From contig JAURHD010000009.1 of NCBI GenBank assembly GCA_030833445.1, positions 62,001 to 126,000 of the forward strand: a stretch of 64,000 nt of DNA. The letters are read 5' to 3'. The position numbers were made by a program, and so were the translations under genes. The notes below the pieces were generated by a model. That model ran no database searches, was not told the DNA's origin, and saw nothing but the letters and a program-made list of their open reading frames with translations. The stretch's first letter is position 1. Each line of letters opens with the position of its first letter. The DNA comes from Cephaloticoccus sp. (GTDB lineage: Bacteria; Verrucomicrobiota; Verrucomicrobiia; Opitutales; Opitutaceae). Shown here piece after piece: positions 36,507-45,080 of the stretch.

Positions 36507-37627
36507 AAACACCTCCTGTCATGAATCGTCGCCTATGGCTGAAATCTACCGGTGCTGCGGTGGCCGGCATCACCCTCGCATCAAGATTCGTGTCTGCCGG
36601 GACCACCACGAACCCAGCCTCGTCCATCCCAATCGGGCCAGTCCGATTGTCCTTGAACGAAAATCCATTTGGACCGGCTCCGTCCGCCATCGCGGCGATG
36701 CAAGCTAATGCGGCGCGCTCATGTCGCTATCCGATCACCGAGGGCACCCAATTGGTCGCGACGATTGCGGAGAAGGAAGGCGTCTCGCCTGATCAGATTC
36801 TGCTGGGATCGGGATCGGGTGAAATATTGGAGGCCTTTGCCGCGCATTTTGGTGGACCCGGTGGTGAGGTCATCTCCGCCAATCCCAGTTATGGGCAACT
36901 GGTAAATGCGATGGTGCGCAAGGGGTCCCGGGCGATCGGGATTCCCTTGAACGATGCCATGGAGCACGACCTGACGGCTATGGCGGCGGCGGTTACTGCG
37001 ACCACGCAATGTGTCTATATCTGCAATCCCAATAACCCCACTGGAACCATCGTTGATTCAACCGCGTTGCGGGAATTTATCATCGCGGTAGCCCAACAAG
37101 TGCCGGTGTTTGTCGATGAGGCCTATCTGGAATGTTGCGATGACTTTGCGGCCAACACCATGGTCGGGCTGGTGCATAAAGGTTACAACGTGACGGTCTC
37201 GCGCACCTTCTCCAAAATCCATGGACTCGCCGGACAACGTATTGGCTATGGGGTAATGTCAGCTGAGCTAGCGAAGTCCCTGCAGGCCGGCATGACGGGT
37301 GGAGCCAATCTGCTTGGATTGGTCGCGGCGCAGACCAGCCTGGATGATGAAAATTACATCGAATCAACCCGCCTGAAAATCAAGGTCGGTCGGGATGCCT
37401 TGATCGAAGTGCTCAAGGAATTGGGGTGCGATTACGCGGAACCACAGGGCAACTTTGCTTTCTTCCACAGCGGCGTGCCGATTGCGGAATTCCGTCCCGC
37501 GATGCAGGCGGAAGGTGTGATCGTGGGTCGTCCCTTTCCCCCATATCTTGATTGGTGCCGGATAACCATCGGGACTCCGAAAGAGATGACGGTGGCTCAC
37601 GCCGCTTTACGCAAGGTGCTGGGCTGA
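36503..37627 (+). CDS. Tat-exported class I/II aminotransferase (HisC-like)
   Basis: A 374-residue PLP enzyme. A twin-arginine signal (N-R-R-L-W-L-K then STGAAVAGITLA, about 8-27) precedes the catalytic domain. Fold-type I features are clear: LSLNENPFGPAPSA, LLGSGSGEILEAF, CNPNNPTGT, the Asp/Tyr pair in FVDEAYLEC, and the Schiff-base lysine in SRTFSKIHGLAGQRIGYG. The body is closest to histidinol-phosphate aminotransferases. Export of a PLP aminotransferase is unusual, since amino-group donors are mainly cytoplasmic; Tat transport would carry it folded with cofactor. It is coupled to the upstream NTF2-like gene. Substrate unknown. Confidence 0.85.
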   Translation: MKTPPVMNRRLWLKSTGAAVAGITLASRFVSAGTTTNPASSIPIGPVRLSLNENPFGPAPSAIAAMQANAARSCRYPITEGTQLVATIAEKEGVSPDQILLGSGSGEILEAFAAHFGGPGGEVISANPSYGQLVNAMVRKGSRAIGIPLNDAMEHDLTAMAAAVTATTQCVYICNPNNPTGTIVDSTALREFIIAVAQQVPVFVDEAYLECCDDFAANTMVGLVHKGYNVTVSRTFSKIHGLAGQRIGYGVMSAELAKSLQAGMTGGANLLGLVAAQTSLDDENYIESTRLKIKVGRDALIEVLKELGCDYAEPQGNFAFFHSGVPIAEFRPAMQAEGVIVGRPFPPYLDWCRITIGTPKEMTVAHAALRKVLG

Positions 37628-37643
37628 TCTGTTGTCCGTCTTA

Positions 37644-38213
37644 TTAAGGCGTCGGCGCGGGCTTTTGGACGTCGATCACCCGGAAGTCCACGCCTAGATT
37701 TACCCGTTCCATCAGCGTGACCGTCTTGCTCTCCTTGCTACTTTCTGGCACCGCTTCCACGACGATTTTATCGCCAAGCTTTCGGTTGATGAAGAGCTGA
37801 TTGAGTTCGCTGCCATCATTGAAAGAAGAGGACATTTCTTCCACGGGTATCCCGTCAATCCGGTAGATTCGGGTGCGTGGGCCAAAGCCTGCGACCAGCG
37901 CGTCGGACTTTTCTTTCACTCGATTGATATAAATGGACATCACCTTGCCGGTGTTGACGTTTCCTATCACCGTCAGGCTGACGCCAAAGCACAGTTTTGG
38001 CGGTGATTCATTTGCGACGTAGGGTTCCAGTTTGATCAGTGGGCCGGTGGTGACGGCCGGTTCAACCTCGGGAGAAGTGTGAGCTGGTTGCTTCTCATTT
38101 TCTTCAGGTTCACCACCAGCGATTGAAGCCAATGAGGAAATTGCGAAGAATAATCCATAGCCCAGCAGCGTCCTGAGTTGGCTTCGGAGGGGCATTAGAC
38201 CGAAGGAAGTCAT
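37644..38213 (-). CDS. PDZ-like domain protein, membrane-anchored or exported
   Basis: The ATG at 38213 gives 189 residues with one hydrophobic N-terminal segment (LLGYGLFFAISSLASIAGG, about 15-33), followed by a low-complexity acidic linker and a PDZ-like domain. The PDZ pattern is seen in VMSIYINRVKEKSDALVAG, TRIYRIDGIPVEEM and KLGDKIVVEAV, the usual 'residue pairs, depth, GD' layout. There is no protease domain, so it may recognise peptide ends or act as a scaffold. It converges on the Tat aminotransferase with a 16-base gap. A start at 38270 is possible but adds polar residues before the helix. Confidence 0.65.
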   Translation of the reverse strand: MTSFGLMPLRSQLRTLLGYGLFFAISSLASIAGGEPEENEKQPAHTSPEVEPAVTTGPLIKLEPYVANESPPKLCFGVSLTVIGNVNTGKVMSIYINRVKEKSDALVAGFGPRTRIYRIDGIPVEEMSSSFNDGSELNQLFINRKLGDKIVVEAVPESSKESKTVTLMERVNLGVDFRVIDVQKPAPTP

Positions 38214-38287
38214 GATCTTTAAAGTGTCAGCATTAATGTTGGTATCAACCCGGGAATTACGGTCCGCCAAGTGATGTCCTCCAGCCC

Positions 38288-39868
38288 CTAAGGCTCCAGA
38301 TACCGACGGTAGTGCAGGATTTCCAACTGGCGCAGATGCTGGGTCTCGGCATGTCGGGTCCAGTTTTCACGCACGGGATCGTCCTCCGGCAGGGTCAGAT
38401 GAAAGGCGACCAAGGCGTCGAGTTGCCGGACGTCGCGTTGTTCCCGGGTAAGTTGCCAGGTGATATCCTGCCGCAGATAACGCGGCAGCTCGGCATTGAG
38501 TTTGGCGGCAAAGGCGGGGACATCGGCCTGCGGTCCAATCGCGGTGTAGATATGTCGTTGAAAGAAGTTGGAACTGTGGTCAGCCCCGAACCAACCAAAG
38601 TCGACCGTAAATCCAGTGAGTTCACCCGCCAAGCGGGGACGGAGTTGGGCGCCATCGGGTGGTGGTGGAGTGCCGACGATGGCAGAGATTCGGTTGCTGA
38701 TCCGGGAAAATTCTACAGCGACGCCGCGACTGGTCAGATATTGCAGGAAATCCAGCGCGACTTCCGGATGCTCGCTGTGGCGGATAATGCCAAGCATTGC
38801 CTCAGGATAACCCGTGGCTTCCGAGACCGGCCCGAGCACAAACCGGCCGTAGACTGGATCATCCGATGCGGGCAAAGGGAAAGGAATCATACCGGTCGTG
38901 AACGAACCGTCCTGCGCGAGGATGGCGTAATCCCAACTACCGGCAAAAAACATCAGGGCATTTTGTTGCAGATAGGCCGCGATGGCTTCGTCGCGTTGTT
39001 GCTGAGTGTAACCCGGAGTTAACAGGGACGAAACATCCTGCATGAGCCGGAGACTGTTGCGCAGTTCCGGAGTGTCGTAGTCTACTTTGCCCTCGAGGAT
39101 CAGTGCCGCGAGTTCCAGAGGTAACACCCGCAGGTTGCGATTGGGGCTGAGCTGCGGGGTCAAACGCTGGGTTTGCGACGGCAAGAGGGTGTTGAACAAC
39201 TGCCGGGCGTAGGGCCCGCAGCCGGAGATGGTCACCAGCCGTTTACCCGTGCGCGCATTGTAAGCGGCAACTTGCCGTCCGATTTTCATCAAGGCGGCAA
39301 AATCGGCCGGCGGGGTATCGGAGCCGGTAATCTCCCGCAGTAACTCCTGATTGTAGAAAAGCCGCAGAGAATTGAGCTGCAAAGTGACCCCGCAGACCTC
39401 GCCGGATGTGGGGGTGAGATTCCGCATCGCGGTGAGTCCATCGATGAAGGTTTCCCGCCACGGGACATGCTCCAGTTCGGTGCCTGCGTTATAAGGGTTG
39501 GGTTGGTCGAGCCACGGGGTGAGCGGCACATAATAACGGCTGATCAGCACCTCGTTCAACGTGAGCATGCCGGTTAAGTCGGGCGCAGTCCCACCAACCA
39601 ATTGGGTGCGGCTCCAAGCGGCGTAGGAACGCACGGGCACCGGGATTTGCGTAATACGCACTTCCGGATGAAGTTTTTGATACCCTTCGATCGCGGCATC
39701 GAAAGCCTCACGCATACCGGTATGGAGCAACCAGTGGCCGAGTTGTATTTCGATGATGTCGGATCGGGCTGAGCGTTGTTGCCGATGGAATACTTGCCAG
39801 GCGGACCCGGAGAAAACGACCAACAGAAGGAGCGCCGCCAGCCGGTGTTTTAATTTGGCCGAGTTCAT
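38288..39868 (-). CDS. Membrane-anchored family-1 solute-binding protein (copy 2)
   Basis: A 526-residue paralogue of the protein at 34344-35963 with the same plan: an N-terminal helix without lipobox (LAALLLLVVFSGSAWQVF), then IEIQLGHWLLHTGMREAFD, LHPEVRITQIPVPV, RTQLVGGTAPDL, and a matching helical C-terminal tail after about residue 440. Shared blocks (RTQLVGG, YFVPLT/YYVPLT, NPYNA, FYNxE, GxWD) show common descent, though overall similarity is low. The gene overlaps the stop of its TPR partner by four bases. It is on the opposite strand to copy 1 and faces it. No permease or ATPase is nearby. Confidence 0.8.
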   Translation of the reverse strand: MNSAKLKHRLAALLLLVVFSGSAWQVFHRQQRSARSDIIEIQLGHWLLHTGMREAFDAAIEGYQKLHPEVRITQIPVPVRSYAAWSRTQLVGGTAPDLTGMLTLNEVLISRYYVPLTPWLDQPNPYNAGTELEHVPWRETFIDGLTAMRNLTPTSGEVCGVTLQLNSLRLFYNQELLREITGSDTPPADFAALMKIGRQVAAYNARTGKRLVTISGCGPYARQLFNTLLPSQTQRLTPQLSPNRNLRVLPLELAALILEGKVDYDTPELRNSLRLMQDVSSLLTPGYTQQQRDEAIAAYLQQNALMFFAGSWDYAILAQDGSFTTGMIPFPLPASDDPVYGRFVLGPVSEATGYPEAMLGIIRHSEHPEVALDFLQYLTSRGVAVEFSRISNRISAIVGTPPPPDGAQLRPRLAGELTGFTVDFGWFGADHSSNFFQRHIYTAIGPQADVPAFAAKLNAELPRYLRQDITWQLTREQRDVRQLDALVAFHLTLPEDDPVRENWTRHAETQHLRQLEILHYRRYLEP

Positions 39869-40725
39869 GGTCTGGGTTGGGTGCGAGCAAACGCTTCGGC
39901 GGCAAGTCGGCGGGCGGATTGAGCGCGACCGTCACGCGGATTAGTTTCGGCAAATTTGAGGTAGTATTGTGCCGCGAGTTCATTCTGCCCGGTCTCCGCC
40001 GCAAGCCCCGCAATGGTGAGGTCCAATTCGCTGTTGCGATAAGGTGTTTCAAAACCGATCTCGCGACCGGCAATATAGTGAGGCAGGGCGGCGGCGGCAT
40101 CGTGTCGAACCTGCCAGTGCAGATAGGCGATCGCGTGATGCAGTTCACGCCGGGACGCGGGCGTGGATACTTGGGCGAGCAGTGCCTCAACGATGGCTAC
40201 CGCAGTTTTCGGGTCGGGTGGAGGGCTTTGCACTGCCTGGAGCAGGCCAAGATGAACGGCAGACTGATCGGCCAAGGGGTGGGTGGGATATTCGCGGCGG
40301 AGTTGCTCATAGCGCACTTGGGCCTCGTCGAGGCGAGGCGGGTTGATGTGATCGTGATCAATCCGGGCGGTGAGATAGAGTGCCAGCGGGCGATGCTGCA
40401 CATCTGTCCGCGGTGCGTTTGCGATTACGCTTTCCAGGAGACTACGAGCCTTCTCCACATTGGCATCGGTGACTGGTTCGCGCACGAGCAGGCTTGCGGC
40501 GTAGGCACAGGTGATCCGCAAGTCATCGGGCGCAACGTCGTGCTGACGCGCGAGGCCATCGGAGGCGGTATTGTAATCAAGGTTCAGAGCGGACTGCCAC
40601 GGATCGGTGGGGTCAGCGTTCGCGCCGGTAGCAGGCAGTATGATACCTAACGCGATGCCGGTTAGTTTGCACCAACGGCTCAGCCAGCGGGGTAACACCG
40701 AAAATGTGCCAGGGGTGGGCAGCAT
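39865..40725 (-). CDS. Exported TPR-like protein of a TPR/solute-binding module (copy 2)
   Basis: The ATG at 40725 gives 286 residues, nearly the same length as copy 1 (284), which supports this start over upstream ones at 40737 and 40770. A signal segment (about 15-37, ending TGANADP) is followed by alpha-helical repeats with TPR character (ALYLTARIDHD, SAVHLGLLQAV, AAQYYLKFAETNP). The ending block YYLKFAETNPRDGRAQSARRLA parallels YYREFLANAVPTDQRYNTVK of copy 1. The four-base overlap with the binding-protein gene is conserved between the two modules. Confidence 0.7.
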   Translation of the reverse strand: MLPTPGTFSVLPRWLSRWCKLTGIALGIILPATGANADPTDPWQSALNLDYNTASDGLARQHDVAPDDLRITCAYAASLLVREPVTDANVEKARSLLESVIANAPRTDVQHRPLALYLTARIDHDHINPPRLDEAQVRYEQLRREYPTHPLADQSAVHLGLLQAVQSPPPDPKTAVAIVEALLAQVSTPASRRELHHAIAYLHWQVRHDAAAALPHYIAGREIGFETPYRNSELDLTIAGLAAETGQNELAAQYYLKFAETNPRDGRAQSARRLAAEAFARTQPRP

Positions 40726-40837
40726 GACCCGACACATGATCTGAAGTGTGTGGACTTCAATCCTACCCAATTCTTACAGTTTGAGGTCAGGAGGCCAGTG
40801 CTGCCCTGTCTGTGCTTATCCGTAACTCAGCCGAGGT

Positions 40838-41248
40838 CTACTTGTAGAAACCATCAAGCAGAACTTTGATGAGCTTGGCCGGTTCTTTCGGGATGATCCC
40901 AGGTTGGTGATAGGAACCGGTGGCAATGAGTTTGTTGCTGTGGTTAAGATTCGCTGAAATGTTGAGATCAATCAGATACGAGCGGAAGTCCCAGGTCCAC
41001 CGGGCATCATATGTGATAATTACCTGAACGTTATCAGGCATCATGGTGAGGTGACCACATGTGGCATCATAGCCCCGACGACGCAGATCAGCGGCAATCA
41101 ACTCCCCGGTGCCGTTGTTATCATTCAATCGTTGCTCGACGTAGAAGTGCTGGAACTTGGTGAGGTCCACTGCCGGGTCACGCCGGGCGTTCACCGAGGA
41201 ACACGCGGATAACATAGACAGGATAAGGAGGGAAAGGAGGACACGCAT
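40838..41248 (-). CDS. Small lipoprotein, DUF4136-like
   Basis: A 136-residue lipoprotein with a signal peptide and lipobox ending at Cys16 (MLSAC), so it is lipid-anchored. The remaining domain begins TKFQHFYVEQRLND and has the 'L..RGY.A' pattern (ADLRRRGYDATCG) and a beta strand VQVIITYDARWTWD, typical of the DUF4136-like bacterial lipoproteins of unknown function. It follows the xylA terminator on the same strand and precedes the TPR gene of module 2 by 112 bases. No function can be assigned. Confidence 0.75.
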   Translation of the reverse strand: MRVLLSLLILSMLSACSSVNARRDPAVDLTKFQHFYVEQRLNDNNGTGELIAADLRRRGYDATCGHLTMMPDNVQVIITYDARWTWDFRSYLIDLNISANLNHSNKLIATGSYHQPGIIPKEPAKLIKVLLDGFYK

Positions 41249-41284
41249 GGGCAGATATAGACGCTGTTATTCCAAAAAGGTCAC

Positions 41285-41308
41285 AAAAAAGCCGCTCTAG
41301 CGAGCGGC
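41285..41308 (-). terminator. Rho-independent terminator after xylA
   Basis: On the minus strand GCCGCTC-GCTA-GAGCGGC is a perfect seven-base stem with a four-base loop, followed by six T residues. It lies 27 bases beyond the xylA stop and before the lipoprotein gene. Confidence 0.9.
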
Positions 41309-41334
41309 TTTGCGATAATTTGGCTACGTCGGAT

Positions 41335-42663
41335 TTATCCGTGAAGATAAGTAGCCAGCAAGTTTTCGAGGTATTCTTGTTTGCCGGATTTCAACTTCGG
41401 CTCACCGAGCTTACCCAGCACCAGCTTCTCAAGGGATTTGAAGGAGGCCTTGCCCGTTTCGATATCCCGGCCGAAGCCTTGGTCAAACGAGCTGTAACGG
41501 TCGGTCACGAATTGCTCGAATTTGCCTTCCGCCAGGACCCGGCGGGCCAGCTTGAATGCGAGGGCATAGGCATCCATGCCGCCGATGTGGGCGTGAAACA
41601 GATCTTCCAAATCGGTGGAGGGACGGCGCAGCTTGGCGTCGAAGTTGAAACCGCCGGTGCCCAGACCACCCGCCCGCAGAATTGAGATCATCGCGAGGGT
41701 CAATTCGCGCACGTCGGTGTTGAATTGGTCGGTATCCCAACCGAGCAACAGGTCACCCGCATTGGCATCGATGGAACCCAGCAGTCCCTGCGCGGCGGCC
41801 ACTTCGATCTCATGTTGGAAGGTATGACCGGCGAGCGTGGCGTGATTCGTCTCGATGTTGAATTTGAAGTGCTTCTCGAGGCCGTAGGTGCGCAGGAAGG
41901 CGATGCCGCTGGCGACGTCGAAATCGTATTGATGCTTGGTCGGTTCCTTTGGCTTGGGTTCGATGAGGAACTGTCCTTTGAAGCCGATGCTCTTGGCGTA
42001 GGACACGGCCATGTGGAGGAAGGCCGCCAGATGGTCCTGCTCCCGTTTCAAATTCGTATTGAGCAAAGTCTCATAGCCCTCGCGACCGCCCCAGAACACG
42101 TAGTTTTCACCGCCGAGTTCCTTGGTCGCATCCATGGCTTGTTTTACCTGGGCCGCTGCGTAAGCGAAGACATGGGCATCGGGATTGGTGGCCGCACCGC
42201 ACATAAAGCGCGGATTGCTGAACAGATTGGCCGTGCCCCAGAGGAGCTTTACGCCGGTGGCATTTTGGAGCTGTTTGGCATGCGCGACGATCTTCTCGAG
42301 ATTGCGGTTTGATTCAGCCAAGGTGCGACCTTCAGGCGCGATATCACGGTCATGGAAACACCAGAAAGGCGCGCGAATCTTTTGGAAGAATTCAAAGGCG
42401 GCTTCCATGCGGGTCTTGGCGATGGAGAGGGAGTCCTTGCCTTTTTCCCATGGCCGCACGATCGTGCCGGGACCGAAGGGATCCGAGCCCACGCCGCGGA
42501 AAGAATGCCAGTAGGCAATCGAGAAGCGCAGGTGCTCGCTCATCGTCTTGCCGTCGATCACCTCATCGGGGTTGTAATGATGGAAAGCCAGCGAGCTGGT
42601 CGATCCGGGGCCTTCGTAGGCAATGGTCTTGATGCGAGGGAAATGGGACTTGTGGGTTTTCAT
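41335..42663 (-). CDS. xylA: Xylose isomerase
   Basis: The ATG at 42663 gives 442 residues, the normal length of class II xylose isomerases. The TIM-barrel signature residues are present: the active-site histidine in [13 protein letters not shown], the glutamate and lysine motif [16 protein letters not shown], the metal site in [16 protein letters not shown], and [18 protein letters not shown]. It converts D-xylose to D-xylulose in the cytoplasm (also glucose to fructose). A longer frame to 42747 would add unrelated residues. It is a single gene with no xylB kinase or transporter nearby and its own terminator. It fits the carbohydrate-use character of this region. Confidence 0.97.
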   Translation of the reverse strand: MKTHKSHFPRIKTIAYEGPGSTSSLAFHHYNPDEVIDGKTMSEHLRFSIAYWHSFRGVGSDPFGPGTIVRPWEKGKDSLSIAKTRMEAAFEFFQKIRAPFWCFHDRDIAPEGRTLAESNRNLEKIVAHAKQLQNATGVKLLWGTANLFSNPRFMCGAATNPDAHVFAYAAAQVKQAMDATKELGGENYVFWGGREGYETLLNTNLKREQDHLAAFLHMAVSYAKSIGFKGQFLIEPKPKEPTKHQYDFDVASGIAFLRTYGLEKHFKFNIETNHATLAGHTFQHEIEVAAAQGLLGSIDANAGDLLLGWDTDQFNTDVRELTLAMISILRAGGLGTGGFNFDAKLRRPSTDLEDLFHAHIGGMDAYALAFKLARRVLAEGKFEQFVTDRYSSFDQGFGRDIETGKASFKSLEKLVLGKLGEPKLKSGKQEYLENLLATYLHG

Positions 42664-42752
42664 AGCGAAGAAAGGGTTTGGGGAATTTGGGTGAGTGTCC
42701 GTGGAAGGGAAGCCATTATTGCCGGCCATGACACATTGCCGTGGCAAACAGA

Positions 42753-42781
42753 AAACCCGAAAGCAGGGTGCCTTCGGGTTT
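42753..42781 (-). terminator. Hairpin terminator after the PepSY gene
   Basis: AAACCCGAA and TTCGGGTTT form a nine-base stem with an 11-base loop, about 35 bases beyond the stop of the PepSY gene. On the minus strand the sequence after the stem is T-rich (TCTGTTT). It would end the siderophore operon. Confidence 0.65.
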
Positions 42782-42816
42782 CTGGATTTTGAGAATCCGA
42801 CCTGTGTAATCGGAAA

Positions 42817-43965
42817 TTAACCGAGCCGGCTGTTGCGCCAGCGCGCAAAGCGCCGCCAAGTCAGGGCGAAACCGGTATAGACGAGAAAACATCCTCCGAG
42901 TGACGCGAGGCCGGCGATGAATTGCCCAACATAGCCGAGGGCTTCACCGGTGTGGAGGAACCGGGACCATGAACGGAAGCGACGTGCGGCAGATAGATCA
43001 TCGAATTTTTCGACCTGTATTATCTCCGCCGTATATGGATTTAGCTTAAGGCTGGTCGTGGCCGTGCGTGGCCATGCACCGGGTGCTTTGACTGCAATGG
43101 TGACTGGTTGGGGCTGGCTTCCGCCGCCGAGGCGCAAAGTAATTTCGGTCCACTCCGGAATCGCATTTTTGGCAGCATTTAACAGGTCGTCGAGACTAGC
43201 CGGCTTGGTGCCCGAAGTGGGTGGGGGGATAGAACTATCAGGTGCGGCTGAACCGGGTGGACCAGTGCGAACCGGAGCTTCTTCGCCGGCCACGTTATAG
43301 ATCAGATTAGCGGCCCAACGATAAGAGATCGGCAGGGCGGTGAGCGTCAGGATGATCAGAAACGGCGCGGACCAGAGACCAATGACGTTATGAATGTTCC
43401 AGTCACGTGCTTTACCGTTGTCGGTTTTCATAAACCAGAGTGAACGGCGCAGGCCTTTGGTGCGCCATTTGCGTGGCCACCAAATATAGAGTCCGGTTAC
43501 AGCGAGAACGAAGAACGCAAGATTACACGCGCCATTGATAGCCTTGCCGATGGGACGATTGTCTCCAACCAAGGCGAGCACGCGGTGCCAGTCTTCCATG
43601 AAATGCATGAAATCATGGGTGCGCGTGGTGGTGGGAACCGCGATTTCGCCCGTGTAAGGATTTGCATAGAGCGCCCCGTCGCGGCCCAGTCGAAAGACGA
43701 CCGCGTCGGCGGGATCAGCCGAAATCGTAATCGCCGTGGGCTTGGCATCGGGATGCGCGGCCTTGATGACCTTTTGCAGTTCGGCTACCGGGAGATGGGA
43801 AGCGGACTCCCCGGGCTTTACCTGCCGCACATCGCGTTCGGCGAAGGCGACAATCTGTTTTTCAAAGGCCAACACCGTGCCGGTGAAGCACATGATGAAG
43901 ATTGAGAGGCCGGCTGCGACACCTGCGATCAGATGAATCCAGAAAATGGTTTTGCGAACAGTCAT
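42817..43965 (-). CDS. PepSY-domain membrane protein (PiuB-like)
   Basis: A 382-residue inner-membrane protein with four or more helices (about 10-32, 138-158, 190-212, 345-370). It begins RKTIFWIHLIAGVAAGLSIF, the PepSY_TM hallmark, and holds two periplasmic PepSY-like stretches with AVVFRLGRDGALYANPYTG and TTSLKLNPYTAEI. Such proteins are found beside TonB siderophore receptors and are thought to help reduce or release iron from siderophores. It is the last gene of the operon 47930-42817. Direct function is inferred from context. Confidence 0.85.
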   Translation of the reverse strand: MTVRKTIFWIHLIAGVAAGLSIFIMCFTGTVLAFEKQIVAFAERDVRQVKPGESASHLPVAELQKVIKAAHPDAKPTAITISADPADAVVFRLGRDGALYANPYTGEIAVPTTTRTHDFMHFMEDWHRVLALVGDNRPIGKAINGACNLAFFVLAVTGLYIWWPRKWRTKGLRRSLWFMKTDNGKARDWNIHNVIGLWSAPFLIILTLTALPISYRWAANLIYNVAGEEAPVRTGPPGSAAPDSSIPPPTSGTKPASLDDLLNAAKNAIPEWTEITLRLGGGSQPQPVTIAVKAPGAWPRTATTSLKLNPYTAEIIQVEKFDDLSAARRFRSWSRFLHTGEALGYVGQFIAGLASLGGCFLVYTGFALTWRRFARWRNSRLG

Positions 43966-43987
43966 GGGAATCAGCTTGGCAAGATGG

Positions 43988-45067
43988 TCAGAATTGATGG
44001 GTCAGGCGTTGCAGACGTTGTAAGGCATCTTCGATACCCTCCAAGGTTTGCAACCGCCGTTTGGTGTCGGGATTATCCATGATCACAGGATATCCGTTGC
44101 GCAACTCCTGGCGGGTGACCTGCAGGGCCTCGATGGCAATGGCGCTGAATTCTGGTTCAGCCACGAACGCGTCGGAGGTGGGTGTGGCGTCAATATTTTC
44201 CAGAATGAAGTCGGCGAGAAAGTGCGGTTGGTAACGCCGATAATAGGCGGTGCCAAAGCGGAACAAGCGCAGCGCCAATGGGCGAAACTGCGATACGCCG
44301 ATGGCTTCCCATCGGCGAGCCAAGGTCAGTCCGGTGTCGACGATATCGCTGGTCTTGGCGACCAGATCTTTGCGCCGGTCGGCATCATCGGTTTCTACCA
44401 ACCACTGACCGGTGACCTCGCATACTATCCGACGGGCTTTGAGGCCGAGATCCGCAAACCCGGTCCGTTCCAGTTCATATTTGGCGGTGAGATTTAATGC
44501 CGTGGTTGCGGCGGCGTGCGCCCGCAAACAGTGATCGTCGGCCGATGTATCCAGCAGCAGATGGGCCAGGTTGACCTGAGCCCCTGCCAGATTGAGCCGG
44601 TAGTCCAGCACTTCATTATAGGGCAGGGCGTTGAGCAGGTTGATGGCAATTTCCAGGGATTCGCTGGCTTTCTGGGTGTGTTCGATGTCTTTGAATTGTT
44701 GCAACGCATGCCCACGATTCAGCCAGGCGGAGCCGATACTGTTGGTCAGGGCTTCGTCACCCCGATGATCCAACAAAGTGAAGAGCACGATAGCCTGATC
44801 ATAGGCTTCGACGGACTGTGCTATTTGCGGGGTTGCGGGGATTTTTTGCAGAGCATTCCCTCGATTCATCCACGCGACGGCGAGTTCGCGAATGGTGCGC
44901 GAGTCGAGGGGGTGCTTTGCTTGAAGAATCGCGATGGCATGATCGTAGCACCTGACCGCATCCTTCAGGGTGGAGGGATCCCCCTTCGACTCCAGATTCT
45001 GACCGCAGCGCAGCCAATTGGCTGCATCCAGCTGCGCGATAGAAGCATATGACCTGGCGGATAGCAC
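43988..45067 (-). CDS. TPR-repeat protein in the siderophore operon
   Basis: A 359-residue all-helical protein made of repeats with TPR character, such as LKDAVRCYDHAIAILQ, VAWMNRGNALQKI, SVEAYDQAIVLF, AWLNRGHALQQF and ASESLEIAINLL. There is no signal peptide, so it is likely cytoplasmic. It lies between the PKHD hydroxylase and the PepSY gene. Pseudomonas piu loci also contain a repeat protein near piuA-piuC, so a link to iron uptake is reasonable. The family is not otherwise named here, and the partner is unknown. Confidence 0.7.
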   Translation of the reverse strand: MLSARSYASIAQLDAANWLRCGQNLESKGDPSTLKDAVRCYDHAIAILQAKHPLDSRTIRELAVAWMNRGNALQKIPATPQIAQSVEAYDQAIVLFTLLDHRGDEALTNSIGSAWLNRGHALQQFKDIEHTQKASESLEIAINLLNALPYNEVLDYRLNLAGAQVNLAHLLLDTSADDHCLRAHAAATTALNLTAKYELERTGFADLGLKARRIVCEVTGQWLVETDDADRRKDLVAKTSDIVDTGLTLARRWEAIGVSQFRPLALRLFRFGTAYYRRYQPHFLADFILENIDATPTSDAFVAEPEFSAIAIEALQVTRQELRNGYPVIMDNPDTKRRLQTLEGIEDALQRLQRLTHQF

Positions 45068-45080
45068 GGCCTGTGTCGCC

